A stretch of DNA of 64,000 bases from Gemmataceae bacterium (GTDB lineage: Bacteria > Planctomycetota > Planctomycetia > Gemmatales > Gemmataceae): NCBI GenBank assembly GCA_022842245.1, contig JALHPZ010000012.1:75103-139102 (forward strand), read 5' to 3'. Shown here one piece after another: positions 17,607-26,345 of the stretch (positions are counted from its first letter, which is position 1; each line of letters starts with the position of its first letter). The position numbers were made by a program, and so were the translations under genes. A model generated the notes under the pieces. That model was not told the DNA's origin. It did not search any database and saw only the letters and a program-made list of their open reading frames with translations.

Positions 17607-19592
17607 TCACGCGACGCGAAGGGCGTAATCGGGCCGGTCGAGTCGATAATGCGGGTTGTAGTGCGGGTCGCCCTTACGAAGAAACTCGTTCCACTTGATC
17701 TGGAACAAGTCGATCTCGCGCCGGAACCGACGCAGCTTTTCCGGCGTATCCTCGTAGCCACGCGTCTTCGATTCGAAGTGATACAACTCCGCGTGCGGCG
17801 TCCAGACGACGCGATAGCCGCGCGACAGGATCTGCAGGCAGAGATCCACGTCGTTGAACGCGAGGACGAACCCTTCGTCGAATCCGCCGACCTCGCGGAA
17901 CACCTTGGTCGGGCAGAGCAAACATGCGCCCGTGACGGCGGAGACGTTCTGCGCGTAGCGCAGGCGTTGCATGTATCCGGGCGCCTCGCGCGGAAAACTG
18001 CCGTGGCTGTGCCCGGCGATTCCCCCCATGCCGATCACGATGCCCGCGTGCTGGATCGTGTCGTCGGCGAAGTAGAGCTTCGCCCCGACCGCGCCGACTC
18101 CCGGTTGCACCCCGACCTTCACGAGCCGTTCGAGCCAGTCGGGATTGATCGCCTCGATGTCGTTGTTCAGGAAGAGGAGCAGATCCCCCTTCGCCTCCAG
18201 GGCGGCGAAGTTGTTGACGGCCGCGTAGTTGAACGGCTTGGTCCATTCGAGGATGTGCACGTGCGGCTGCTTCTCCAGCTGCCGGTAGTACGCTAATGTT
18301 TCGGGCCGCGTGCTGCCGTTCTCCACGATGATCAGTTCGTAGTTCGCATAACTGGAGTTCGCGAGGGAATCGACGCACCGGGCGAGCATCTCGACCGCGT
18401 CCTTGTTTGGCACGATCACGCTGACCAGCGGTTGCTTCCGCAAGTGGTGTACGACGTGGTACATCCCCGGCACGGCGCCGTCGTGCACCGTCGCGTCCAC
18501 GCCGATCCGCCGCAGGTGGTCCTGCACGGCTCGCTTGCCGGCGTCGTGCGCATACCCCTTCGACCCCGCGTCCGCCGCCGTCGACTGCCGATGCATCCGC
18601 CAGTGGTAGAGCACCTGCGGAATATGCACGATCCTCTTGGCACGCTCCGTCGCCCGGAGGATGAGGTCGTGGTCCTGCGCGCCGTCGTACCCGTTTCGAA
18701 AACCACCGATGTCCCGCAGGAGGTCCGTCCGAAACGTGGCGAGGTGGCAGATGTAGTTCCGGCTCTGGAGCGTTTCGGGCGACCAGTCCGGCTTGAAGTT
18801 CGGCTCGACGCGGTCGCCGGCGAAGTTCAGCTTGTCCTCGTCGGAATACAGCACGTCGGCGTCCGGGGCCGCATCGAGCGCTTCAGCGATCGCGAACAGC
18901 GCGAACGGCGCGAGTGTGTCGTCGTGGTCCACGAGCGCGACATATTCGCCGCTCGCCAGTTCGAGGGCGGCGTTCGAATTGCCGACGATGCCGCCGTTGG
19001 ATTCAAGAAAGCGCACTTTGACGCGGCGGTCGGCGGCGGCCTTTTCCAGAATCGGCCGGACGTGCGGTGCCGTGCTGGCGTCCGCAACGCAGAGCTGCCA
19101 GTGCGGGTAGGTCTGATCGAAGATCGATTTCAGCATCGCTTCGAGGTATTCCGCCGGCGGGTTGAACACCGGCACAACGAAGCTGACGATCGGTGCCCGG
19201 CGGAAGACGTGCTGGCGCTGCTTCTGGAGTTCGACCTTTGTCGGTTCGTACGCTTTGATCCAGCGGCGGTATTCGTCCGGCGGCGTACACTCGGCGAGGT
19301 GCCGTTCCGACGGCGGCGGACCGTTCTTCGCCCGGCGATCCACGAGCCGTGCGAGCCGGCGCGCGATTGCCTTGGCGGCGGCGCGGCGTTTCGTGTGCAC
19401 GGGCATCAGCCGGTCCGCGACCTTCTGCCCGAGATGCGCCAGTCGGTATGCCTTCGACGATTTGATCGCCTGAATCTCGGCCTGGCGCTGTTCGAGAATC
19501 TCGGTGCGGCGGGCCAGCGCCGATTCGAGTTGCTCGATGCGCCGACGGGCGAGTTCGAGTTCGCGGTCGGGGTCGGCGGTCGGCTGCGCCAT
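17607..19592 (-). CDS. tandem-domain family 2 glycosyltransferase
   Basis: I chose the ATG at 19592, with AAGGA seven bases upstream and the shared MAQP-type start. The in-frame ATG 36 bases earlier is less likely. An N-terminal coiled coil (about 10-45) and a basic region precede two GT-A domains, about 136-370 (VSFVVPVFNPP, VDHDDTLAP) and 395-620 (VSVIVPNKDA, LFLNNDIEA, FNDVDLCLQI). Each has DXD-like acidic motifs. Such two-domain enzymes build O-antigen or rhamnan-type chains on the cytoplasmic face. It is divergent from the export transporter, separated by 157 bases, so it probably supplies the same polysaccharide. The sugars are unknown. Confidence 0.88.
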   Translation of the reverse strand: MAQPTADPDRELELARRRIEQLESALARRTEILEQRQAEIQAIKSSKAYRLAHLGQKVADRLMPVHTKRRAAAKAIARRLARLVDRRAKNGPPPSERHLAECTPPDEYRRWIKAYEPTKVELQKQRQHVFRRAPIVSFVVPVFNPPAEYLEAMLKSIFDQTYPHWQLCVADASTAPHVRPILEKAAADRRVKVRFLESNGGIVGNSNAALELASGEYVALVDHDDTLAPFALFAIAEALDAAPDADVLYSDEDKLNFAGDRVEPNFKPDWSPETLQSRNYICHLATFRTDLLRDIGGFRNGYDGAQDHDLILRATERAKRIVHIPQVLYHWRMHRQSTAADAGSKGYAHDAGKRAVQDHLRRIGVDATVHDGAVPGMYHVVHHLRKQPLVSVIVPNKDAVEMLARCVDSLANSSYANYELIIVENGSTRPETLAYYRQLEKQPHVHILEWTKPFNYAAVNNFAALEAKGDLLLFLNNDIEAINPDWLERLVKVGVQPGVGAVGAKLYFADDTIQHAGIVIGMGGIAGHSHGSFPREAPGYMQRLRYAQNVSAVTGACLLCPTKVFREVGGFDEGFVLAFNDVDLCLQILSRGYRVVWTPHAELYHFESKTRGYEDTPEKLRRFRREIDLFQIKWNEFLRKGDPHYNPHYRLDRPDYALRVA

Positions 19593-19749
19593 GGACGAAT
19601 CCTTGGGATTGAAGCCCTTCCTTACCACAAGTCCGGCGGCAACTTCAAGTCGGGTCGATTTCGCCCTCCAGTTGGGCTAGGCAAGGCCGGCGCACTTGCG
19701 GTACTCTTCCACCCTCCAAAGGCTACGACACTGAAAAACAGGATCACGG

Positions 19750-20538
19750 ATGATCCAGCATCTGAAAACGGTCTGGCAGTTCCGCTATTTCTGGGCGTCG
19801 CTGGTCCAGCTGGATCTGCGCAATCGCTACCGACGCTCGGTGCTGGGCATCGGCTGGTCGCTGCTGCATCCGCTCGCGCTCACCGTCGTATTCTGCATTG
19901 CCTTCGGCGGCATCCTCGGCAGCGCCGACTGGCGCAAGTTCGCGCCCTACCTCCTCGCCGGCCTCGCCGTCTGGGACTTCCTCAAAGGCTCGCTCATCTT
20001 TGGCTGTGATTCGTTCCTTCGCAACGAAGCCTACATCCGGCAATCTCCCCTGCCCTACAGCATCTACCCGTTGCGGGCGGTGCTCGGCACCTTCATCCAC
20101 TTCGTCATTTCACTGACGCTCGTCATCGTCGCGGTGATGGTACTCCAGGAATCGACGGACGTGCTTGCGCGCTTCGTCGCCGCGATTCCGGCGATCCTCA
20201 TGCTGACGGTCTTCTGCTGGAGCATCGCCACCATCGCCGCCTTTGCGAATGCCTACTTCCACGACACGAAGCACCTCATCGAGGTGCTGACGCAACTGCT
20301 CTTCTTCCTGACGCCGATCATGTACAGCCCGGAAGTGGTGGTGAACAAACTGGGCTCGTGGGTTTTGGAGTGCAACCCGGCGGCCTACTTCCTGATGCTG
20401 ATCAGCCATCCGCTGGCGCAGGGCACAACGCCGCCGATCGAACTGTACTACACCGTGGCGGGCCTGACCGCCGGCGCGTTCGCGCTCGCGTGCCTCACCA
20501 TGGCGTGGCTGCAAAAGCGATTGATCTTCCAGCTGTGA
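19750..20538 (+). CDS. polysaccharide ABC exporter permease (Wzm type)
   Basis: The 262-residue protein is an ABC-2 type membrane permease with six hydrophobic segments and the N-terminal motif FRYFWASLVQLDLRNRYRRS typical of O-antigen/teichoic-acid exporters. It carries a lipid-linked polysaccharide across the inner membrane together with the ATPase encoded 13 bases downstream. It is the first gene of a four-gene run with overlapping or nearly overlapping starts. Confidence 0.93.
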   Translation: MIQHLKTVWQFRYFWASLVQLDLRNRYRRSVLGIGWSLLHPLALTVVFCIAFGGILGSADWRKFAPYLLAGLAVWDFLKGSLIFGCDSFLRNEAYIRQSPLPYSIYPLRAVLGTFIHFVISLTLVIVAVMVLQESTDVLARFVAAIPAILMLTVFCWSIATIAAFANAYFHDTKHLIEVLTQLLFFLTPIMYSPEVVVNKLGSWVLECNPAAYFLMLISHPLAQGTTPPIELYYTVAGLTAGAFALACLTMAWLQKRLIFQL

Positions 20539-20551
20539 CGCAAGGACTCCG

Positions 20552-21316
20552 ATGGCCAGCATCGAACTCTCGAACGCTTCGCTGACGTTCAACCTGCGCA
20601 AGGCCACGCGCCTCTCGCTGAAGGAATTCCTCATCAACGGAATGTTCCTCGCGAGCCGGAACCCGATCGTGCGCGTGCCGGCGCTCGTGGACGTCACACT
20701 CTCGGCGAAGGACGGCGATCGGATCGGCGTCATCGGCCACAACGGCGCGGGCAAGAGCACGCTCCTCAAGCTCCTCGCCGGCGTCTACCCCACCACATCC
20801 GGCACGCGAACCGTCACGGGCAAGATCTGCTCGCTCTTCGACATCACTCTGGGCTTCGAACCGGACGCCACCGGCCGCGAGAACATCCGCTACCGTGCGT
20901 ACCTGCAAGGCGAAACGCCGCGAACCCTCAAGGCGAAGCAGCAGGAGATCGAGGAGTTCAGCGAACTCGGCGACTTCCTCGACACCCCCGTGCGCTACTA
21001 TTCCGCCGGCATGAACGTCCGCCTCGCGTTCTCCATCGCCACGGCCACCGACCCGGAAGTGCTGCTCATCGACGAGGTCCTCAGCGTCGGCGACCTCGCG
21101 TTCCAGCTCAAGGCCGCCAAGCGGATGAAGCAGCTCATGGCGACGGCGCGCCTGATGGTGATGGTCAGCCACGATCTGGATTCGATCGAGTCGATGTGCA
21201 ACCGGGTGCTCTGGATGGAGCACGGCCGCGTGCGCATGGCCGGCCCGGCTCGGGACGTGGTGGCGGCGTACAAGGCCAGCGTGATGCCAGCACCGGGATT
21301 GGCGGCGGCCGCGTGA
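20552..21316 (+). CDS. polysaccharide ABC exporter ATPase (Wzt type)
   Basis: The 254-residue protein has Walker A GHNGAGKST, the signature YYSAGMNVRLAF, Walker B VLLIDEVLSVGD and the H-loop MVSHD. It energises export by the adjacent permease. The protein stops right after the nucleotide-binding domain. The C-terminal carbohydrate-recognition domain of the long Wzt proteins is absent, so export should not depend on terminal glycan capping. Its stop overlaps the next GTG start (GTGA). Confidence 0.94.
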   Translation: MASIELSNASLTFNLRKATRLSLKEFLINGMFLASRNPIVRVPALVDVTLSAKDGDRIGVIGHNGAGKSTLLKLLAGVYPTTSGTRTVTGKICSLFDITLGFEPDATGRENIRYRAYLQGETPRTLKAKQQEIEEFSELGDFLDTPVRYYSAGMNVRLAFSIATATDPEVLLIDEVLSVGDLAFQLKAAKRMKQLMATARLMVMVSHDLDSIESMCNRVLWMEHGRVRMAGPARDVVAAYKASVMPAPGLAAAA

Positions 21317-22245
21317 CGCCCGCGAGCGTCCTGATCGTGAACTACAACGGCGGGGCGCACCTCGCCGCGTGCCTCGCCGCCCTCGAGACGCAGACCGTTC
21401 CGCATTCGCAATTCGAAGTGATCGTGCTGGATAACGATTCCCACGACGGTTCCGCCGACATCGTAACCGAACGATTCCCGTGGGCGACGTTGCTGCGATC
21501 TTCGACGAACCTGGGCTTCGCCGAAGGGAACAACGTCGCCGCGAACCAGGCCCGCCACGACACGCTCGTGCTCCTGAACAACGACACGATTCCCGACCCG
21601 TACTGGCTCGAAGAACTGCTGCTGACGGTGGAGGAAAACCCCGGCTGTGCCGTCGCCTCGAAACTCGTCTTCGCCGACCGGCCGACCGTGATCAACAGCG
21701 CCGGCTTGTATCTCCTGCGCGACGGGCGCGGGGCGGATCGCGGCTTCGAGCAGCCCGATGACGGCCGATACGAAGCCGGCGGCCCGATCTTTGCCGGTTG
21801 CGGCGCGGCCGTGGCGCTGCCCCGCGACGAGTTCGGGAGGCTATTCGACCCGCGCTTCTTCCTTTACTCCGAAGACCTCGACGCCGGCTGGCGCCTCCAA
21901 CTCGCCGGTACGCCCGCCGTGCTCGCGCCGCGCTCGCTCGTGCGGCATGTCCACGGCGCCGCCGGCGGTTCGACCTCGCCGATCGTGCGTTTCCACGTCG
22001 AACGGAACCGCGCCCTCGCCAGCCTGCGCAACGGCGACTCCTTCCTCGCGCTCTGGTGTGCGTTCGTGCTGCTCGCGAAGGTGCCGCAGGCGTTCCTCCG
22101 CGCCGCCACCGGCCGCCTGCCGCGGGCACACGCTGCCGCCGTCGCCCGCGCGTTCGCCTCCTACCTCCTGTTGTTGCCGGAAACGCTCGCGAAGCGCTAC
22201 CGCACGCGCGTCGAACCGTTCGGGAGGATGCGATGCGCGTCGTGA
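21313..22245 (+). CDS. family 2 glycosyltransferase
   Basis: The 310-residue GT-A enzyme has SVLIVNYNGG at the N-terminus, VLDNDSHDGS, LLNNDTIPD and the FLYSEDLDAGWRL motif of the rhamnosyltransferase-like subfamily (WbbL type). The GTG at 21313 overlaps the ATPase stop by four bases. A longer frame upstream lies within the ATPase gene. Hydrophobic C-terminal segments (about 235-285) suggest membrane association. The sugar donor and acceptor are not known. Confidence 0.9.
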   Translation: MTPASVLIVNYNGGAHLAACLAALETQTVPHSQFEVIVLDNDSHDGSADIVTERFPWATLLRSSTNLGFAEGNNVAANQARHDTLVLLNNDTIPDPYWLEELLLTVEENPGCAVASKLVFADRPTVINSAGLYLLRDGRGADRGFEQPDDGRYEAGGPIFAGCGAAVALPRDEFGRLFDPRFFLYSEDLDAGWRLQLAGTPAVLAPRSLVRHVHGAAGGSTSPIVRFHVERNRALASLRNGDSFLALWCAFVLLAKVPQAFLRAATGRLPRAHAAAVARAFASYLLLLPETLAKRYRTRVEPFGRMRCAS

Positions 22246-23402
22246 TGAACGGCCTCGCCGCCCTCAAGCCGAAGACCGGCGTCGGCCATTACGTCGCGCG
22301 CCTCCATGCTGCCCTCGGCGACTCCGTCGCCCTCTATCCCGGCGAGCCCGCGAGTCGGCTTGTCCACCAATTCCAAAATCAGCTTCCCACTCCCGCGAAA
22401 AGGAAGCCCGGCGACGACCGTCGCCGGGCGCTGGGCGAACTCAAAACGCTCGCCAAGCACCTCGGCAAGACCGCCGTCGGCATCCACTTCGCCCTCCATT
22501 GCCGCGCCGCCGGTTACGACCTCTACCACGAACCGAACTTCATTCCGTTCTCTGCGCCGCTGCCCACCGTCGTCACGGTCCATGACCTCTCCGTGCTGTT
22601 GCATCCGGAGTGGCACCCGGCCGACCGCGTCCGCCACCACGAGCGCCACTTCCTGCCGGCGGTCCGCCGAGCACGGCATGTCATCGCCGTGTCGCATCAA
22701 GTCCGCCGCGAACTGATCGATGTGCTCGGCGTCGCGCCGTCGAAGGTATCGGCCGTACCGAATGGCGTCGGCAACGAGTTCCGACCGGTTCCCGATACGG
22801 AATTACTCGACGCGAAGCGCCGCCTCAAGCTCCCGACTCGCTACTTCCTCTGCGTAGGCACCGTCGAGCCGCGGAAAAACCTGCTCACGGTGCTCCGCGC
22901 ATTCGCCGACCTGCCGGCAAAGCTCCGCCGGCACTGTCCGCTGGTGCTCGCGGGGCCGTGGGGCTGGAAGTCCGAACCGGAGCGAGAGTACCTCGCCGCA
23001 AATCCCGACGGAGTTCTTGCGCTCGGCTACGCCGCCGCCGCCGACCTGCCCGCGATCTACGCCGGCGCGACCGCCCTGCTTTACCCATCGCACTATGAAG
23101 GCTTTGGTTTGCCGCCCGTTGAGGCGCTCGCCTGCGGTACGCGCGTTCTCGCATCCCGCTCCTGCGACGCCGTACGCGAAGTCTTGGGGCCGCACGGCAC
23201 GTTCCTCGAAGCCACGGACGTATCCGCCTGGCGGGACACGCTGAAACACATCGCATCCGAAGCGGACGAACGGGCCGGGGAAAACGGCATCCGCCACGCA
23301 AGGGCATTCACCTGGGAATCCGCGGCGGAGCAAACCCGACGGGTCTACGAGCACGTTCTCGGTTTGGCCCCGTCGCGCGTTTCAGCCCGCCGCGCCGCGT
23401 AG
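22233..23402 (+). CDS. GT-B glycosyltransferase (family 4 type)
   Basis: I chose the ATG at 22233, with GGGAGG five bases upstream and a 13-base overlap with the previous gene. The 389-residue protein has the GT-B fold: GVGHYVARL near the N-terminus, then FLCVGTVEPRKNL, ALGYAAAADLPAIYA and YPSHYEGFGLPPVEALACG, with the E-x7-E motif that binds the nucleotide sugar. It probably adds a sugar to the lipid-linked glycan of this cluster. Its last 21 bases overlap the convergent CPBP gene. Confidence 0.92.
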   Translation: MRVVMNGLAALKPKTGVGHYVARLHAALGDSVALYPGEPASRLVHQFQNQLPTPAKRKPGDDRRRALGELKTLAKHLGKTAVGIHFALHCRAAGYDLYHEPNFIPFSAPLPTVVTVHDLSVLLHPEWHPADRVRHHERHFLPAVRRARHVIAVSHQVRRELIDVLGVAPSKVSAVPNGVGNEFRPVPDTELLDAKRRLKLPTRYFLCVGTVEPRKNLLTVLRAFADLPAKLRRHCPLVLAGPWGWKSEPEREYLAANPDGVLALGYAAAADLPAIYAGATALLYPSHYEGFGLPPVEALACGTRVLASRSCDAVREVLGPHGTFLEATDVSAWRDTLKHIASEADERAGENGIRHARAFTWESAAEQTRRVYEHVLGLAPSRVSARRAA

Positions 23403-24395
23403 CATCATCACGACGGAGATGGCGTTGAAGAGGCCGTGCGCGACGATCGCCGCAAGCACGGTCTTGGTGCGCAGCACGAGCCAGCCGAGGCCGAATCCGA
23501 GCACAAAGAGCGGGATCGGCGTCGGCCAGACGCTGGAATGGATCGCGCCGAACAGCGCCGCCGTCGCCACGAGCGCCGCCGACGGGCGTGTGCTGCGCCG
23601 CGATCGGTATCGTGGAACGACCGTCAGCGCGGCGAGCAGGGCCGCCGCCGCCAGCACGAACAGCGCCGGCCCCAACTTCGCCTCCGGCTTCGAGAACGCC
23701 AAGGCCACCAACCCCGCGAACCCCATGACGATCCAGCTGCGTTCGAACCGCCTCGCCGCCCAGGGCACGAGGATCCGCCGGTAACCCAGTTCCTCAAACG
23801 CCGGCGCGACGATGCACGCTCCGGCGATCAGGAACGCCGCGTCCCGCACCGTCTTCACGGACATCGACTTGAGCGGATGGTCGTCCGGTTTCATGCCGAA
23901 GACGTCGAAGATCATGTTCACCACGAAATGAACCGCGAACGTGGCGGGCGCGAGGACGAGGAACGCACCGGCCCCGAGCGCCACGTCGCCGGCGATTCGC
24001 GATTGCCGAACCTCCGCCCGCGCGTTCGCCTGCCAGAGCCGGAAGCCCCAGATCAACAACGGCAGGCTGCACACGCCGACGAGCGTGGACTGTTGATAGC
24101 GAAGTTGTTGCTTGCGGATCGATTCTTCGACCATTGGATCGGTCGGAATCCACGAGAACAGGCCGAGCGGCTCCAGCGATTGGGCGACCACATCCCGGAA
24201 TGCGAGGCAAAAGAAGGCGAGGATCGCGACGTCGATCCCCTTCCAGTCCGAGAACCGCTTGCGATATTCGGGAAGGATCGCTTCGGCGCGTTTCCGTGCG
24301 ACGCAGGCGGCCAGCCATGCCACCGGCATCGCGATCGCCGCCACGGCGAGCGCCGACTGTCCCACTTCGGCGGCTTCGGACACGATCGACGGCAA
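23382..24395 (-). CDS. CPBP-family intramembrane glutamic endopeptidase
   Basis: The 337-residue protein has about eight hydrophobic segments. It carries the CPBP (Abi/Rce1-like) motifs: EELGYRR (Glu-Glu...Arg), FGAIHSS and HGLFNAIS. The family cleaves membrane peptides or prenylated proteins, and in bacteria it often has unknown targets. It lies 19 bases downstream of a zinc-ribbon membrane protein and overlaps the convergent glycosyltransferase by 21 bases at the 3' end. Confidence 0.88.
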   Translation of the reverse strand: MPSIVSEAAEVGQSALAVAAIAMPVAWLAACVARKRAEAILPEYRKRFSDWKGIDVAILAFFCLAFRDVVAQSLEPLGLFSWIPTDPMVEESIRKQQLRYQQSTLVGVCSLPLLIWGFRLWQANARAEVRQSRIAGDVALGAGAFLVLAPATFAVHFVVNMIFDVFGMKPDDHPLKSMSVKTVRDAAFLIAGACIVAPAFEELGYRRILVPWAARRFERSWIVMGFAGLVALAFSKPEAKLGPALFVLAAAALLAALTVVPRYRSRRSTRPSAALVATAALFGAIHSSVWPTPIPLFVLGFGLGWLVLRTKTVLAAIVAHGLFNAISVVMMLRGAAG

Positions 24396-24414
24396 CGGCG
24401 GCCCCCGGAGAAAT

Positions 24415-24858
24415 TCAAATCACTTCCGCTTCGGTCTCGCAAGTCTTGCAGCGGAAGACGCTCCCACGCGAGACGAGGTCCGCGATCACGGCGCAGACGT
24501 AGATGGCGATGCCAAGAAAAAGCGCGAAGAGAATGCCGACAAGTTCCCAGTCGGCCCCGCGCGCGAGGAACGGCCACGCCACCCCCGCACCGATCGCGAT
24601 CGACAGCACCCCGCCCAACCCCAGCACCGTGTTGAAGCGCTCGTCGTTGATGCGTGACGCCGTCACTTCCGTCCGACACTCCGGGCACCACATCCGGTTC
24701 ACGTCCTTGTTCGGGTCGAATGGCCGGCGGCGCTTCGCCCGCGATTCCGACGTCTCGCGCCGCGGCCGCTCCACCGGGCTACCACAGCCGGGGCACTCCG
24801 TTTCGGTTTCTTGGGCGGCCAATTCCACCTCGCGGCCGCACGCGGCGCAGACGGCCAT
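24415..24858 (-). CDS. small zinc-ribbon membrane protein
   Basis: The 147-residue protein has CxxC pairs at about 4-7, 22-25 and 58-61, and a last pair near the C-terminus, enough for two zinc ribbons. Two membrane segments (about 77-100 and 107-128) lie between the third and fourth pairs. I do not recognise a named family. The DUF1501 gene ends 14 bases upstream and the CPBP gene starts 19 bases downstream, so the three are probably one transcript. Confidence 0.75.
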   Translation of the reverse strand: MAVCAACGREVELAAQETETECPGCGSPVERPRRETSESRAKRRRPFDPNKDVNRMWCPECRTEVTASRINDERFNTVLGLGGVLSIAIGAGVAWPFLARGADWELVGILFALFLGIAIYVCAVIADLVSRGSVFRCKTCETEAEVI

Positions 24859-24872
24859 CTCCGCCTCCTCGA

Positions 24873-26249
24873 TCAGGCCAGGAGTGCCTTCACCACCGTG
24901 CCATGAACATCCGTCAGGCGGAAGTCCCGGCCGCTGTAGCGGTAGGTCAGCTTCTCATGGTCGATGCCCATCAGGTGCAGCATCGTGGCGTGCAGGTCAT
25001 GGACATGGACCTTGTTCTCGACGGCTTTGAAGCCGAACTCGTCGGTGCTGCCGTAGGTCTGGCCACCCTTGATGCCCCCGCCGGCGAGCCACACGCTGAA
25101 GCCGTGGTGGTTGTGGTCCCGGCCGGTGCCGCCCTCGCTCGTGGGTGTGCGGCCGAACTCGCCCCCCCAGAGCACGAGCGTCTCGTTCAATAGGCCCGTC
25201 CGCTTCAGATCGCGGAGCAGCGCGGCGATCGCCTTGTCGGAATCCTTCGCCTTGTTCCGGTGCCCCTTCTCGATGTCGCCGTGGTCGTCCCAGGGCTGGC
25301 CGCTTCCATAGAAGACCTGCACGGTTCGCACGCCGCGCTCGACGAGCCGGCGCGCCGTCAGGCAGGCGTCCGCGAAGTAACCCTTCCCGTACTCCTCGCG
25401 CGTCTTCGTCGGCTCCTTGTTCACGTCGAAGGCATCGGTGGCTTCCGTCTGCATGCGGAACGCCATCTCGAGCGATTGAATGCGCGCATCCAGTTGGTCA
25501 TCGCCGTCGCTGCGTTCGAGGTGGAACTTGTTCAGGCCGTTGAGCAGGTCGAGTTGTTCACGCTGGGTGTCGGAGCTGAGGTTCCGATTTTGAATGTGGT
25601 CGATCACGCGCTTCGGGTCGAGGTTCGCGATGTGGCAACCCTGGTAGATGCCGGGGAGGAAGCTGTTGTTCCAGAGGGCGGGGCCGACGACCGGCTTGCC
25701 GGGGCAGAGGACGACGAAGCCGGGGAGGTTCTGGTTTTCGGTACCGAGGCCGTAGAGAAGCCAGCTCCCATAGCTCGGACGGATCGGCTGGGTGTTGCCG
25801 CAGGTCATCAGCAGCAGGCCCGGTTCGTGGTTCGGGATGTTCGTATGCATGCCGCGGACGACGCAGATGTCGTCGATGCAGGCACCGACTTCGGGATACA
25901 GTTCGCTGACTTCGATTCCGGACTTGCCGCATTTCTTGAACGCAAAGGGGGATTTCATCAGCCCACCCGTGCGGCGTTCGGTCTTCAGGCCGGCGGAGGG
26001 CTGTTCGCCGTGACGCTTCGTCAATTCCGGCTTCGGGTCGAAGGTGTCGACCTGGCTCGGTCCGCCGTTCATGAACAGATGGATGATGTGCTTGGCCTTC
26101 GGAGCGAAGTGCGGCTTCCGCGCCGCCAGCGGATTCGCCGCCTCCGCGGGTTGGCCGAGTACGCCGGCGAGACCGAGCAGACCCAGACCGGTGCCGGAAC
26201 GGGCGAGGAGTTGACGACGGGACAAAGGCAGCATGGACTGGCTCCGCAA
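24873..26249 (-). CDS. DUF1501 protein, Tat-exported
   Basis: The 458-residue protein belongs to the sulfatase-like DUF1501 family, which is hugely expanded in planctomycetes. It has a twin-arginine signal (LSRRQLLARSGTGLGLLG), the motif HIIHLFMNGGPSQVDTFDPKP, and the later blocks WGGEFGRTPTSE, GRDHNHHGFS and HDLHATMLHLMGID. The His and Asp residues suggest an alkaline-phosphatase-like metal site, but activity has not been shown. DUF1501 genes are usually paired with a DUF1549 cytochrome gene, which is missing here. Confidence 0.93.
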   Translation of the reverse strand: MRSQSMLPLSRRQLLARSGTGLGLLGLAGVLGQPAEAANPLAARKPHFAPKAKHIIHLFMNGGPSQVDTFDPKPELTKRHGEQPSAGLKTERRTGGLMKSPFAFKKCGKSGIEVSELYPEVGACIDDICVVRGMHTNIPNHEPGLLLMTCGNTQPIRPSYGSWLLYGLGTENQNLPGFVVLCPGKPVVGPALWNNSFLPGIYQGCHIANLDPKRVIDHIQNRNLSSDTQREQLDLLNGLNKFHLERSDGDDQLDARIQSLEMAFRMQTEATDAFDVNKEPTKTREEYGKGYFADACLTARRLVERGVRTVQVFYGSGQPWDDHGDIEKGHRNKAKDSDKAIAALLRDLKRTGLLNETLVLWGGEFGRTPTSEGGTGRDHNHHGFSVWLAGGGIKGGQTYGSTDEFGFKAVENKVHVHDLHATMLHLMGIDHEKLTYRYSGRDFRLTDVHGTVVKALLA

Positions 26250-26345
26250 TTGATTCGGAGGAATTTGCCGACGGCGGGAGGGTCGAAATCCATTCTAACT
26301 TCGATCCGCGCGGAAAGCGAGGGCGAGTCGGCGGATCCGGCCCGG

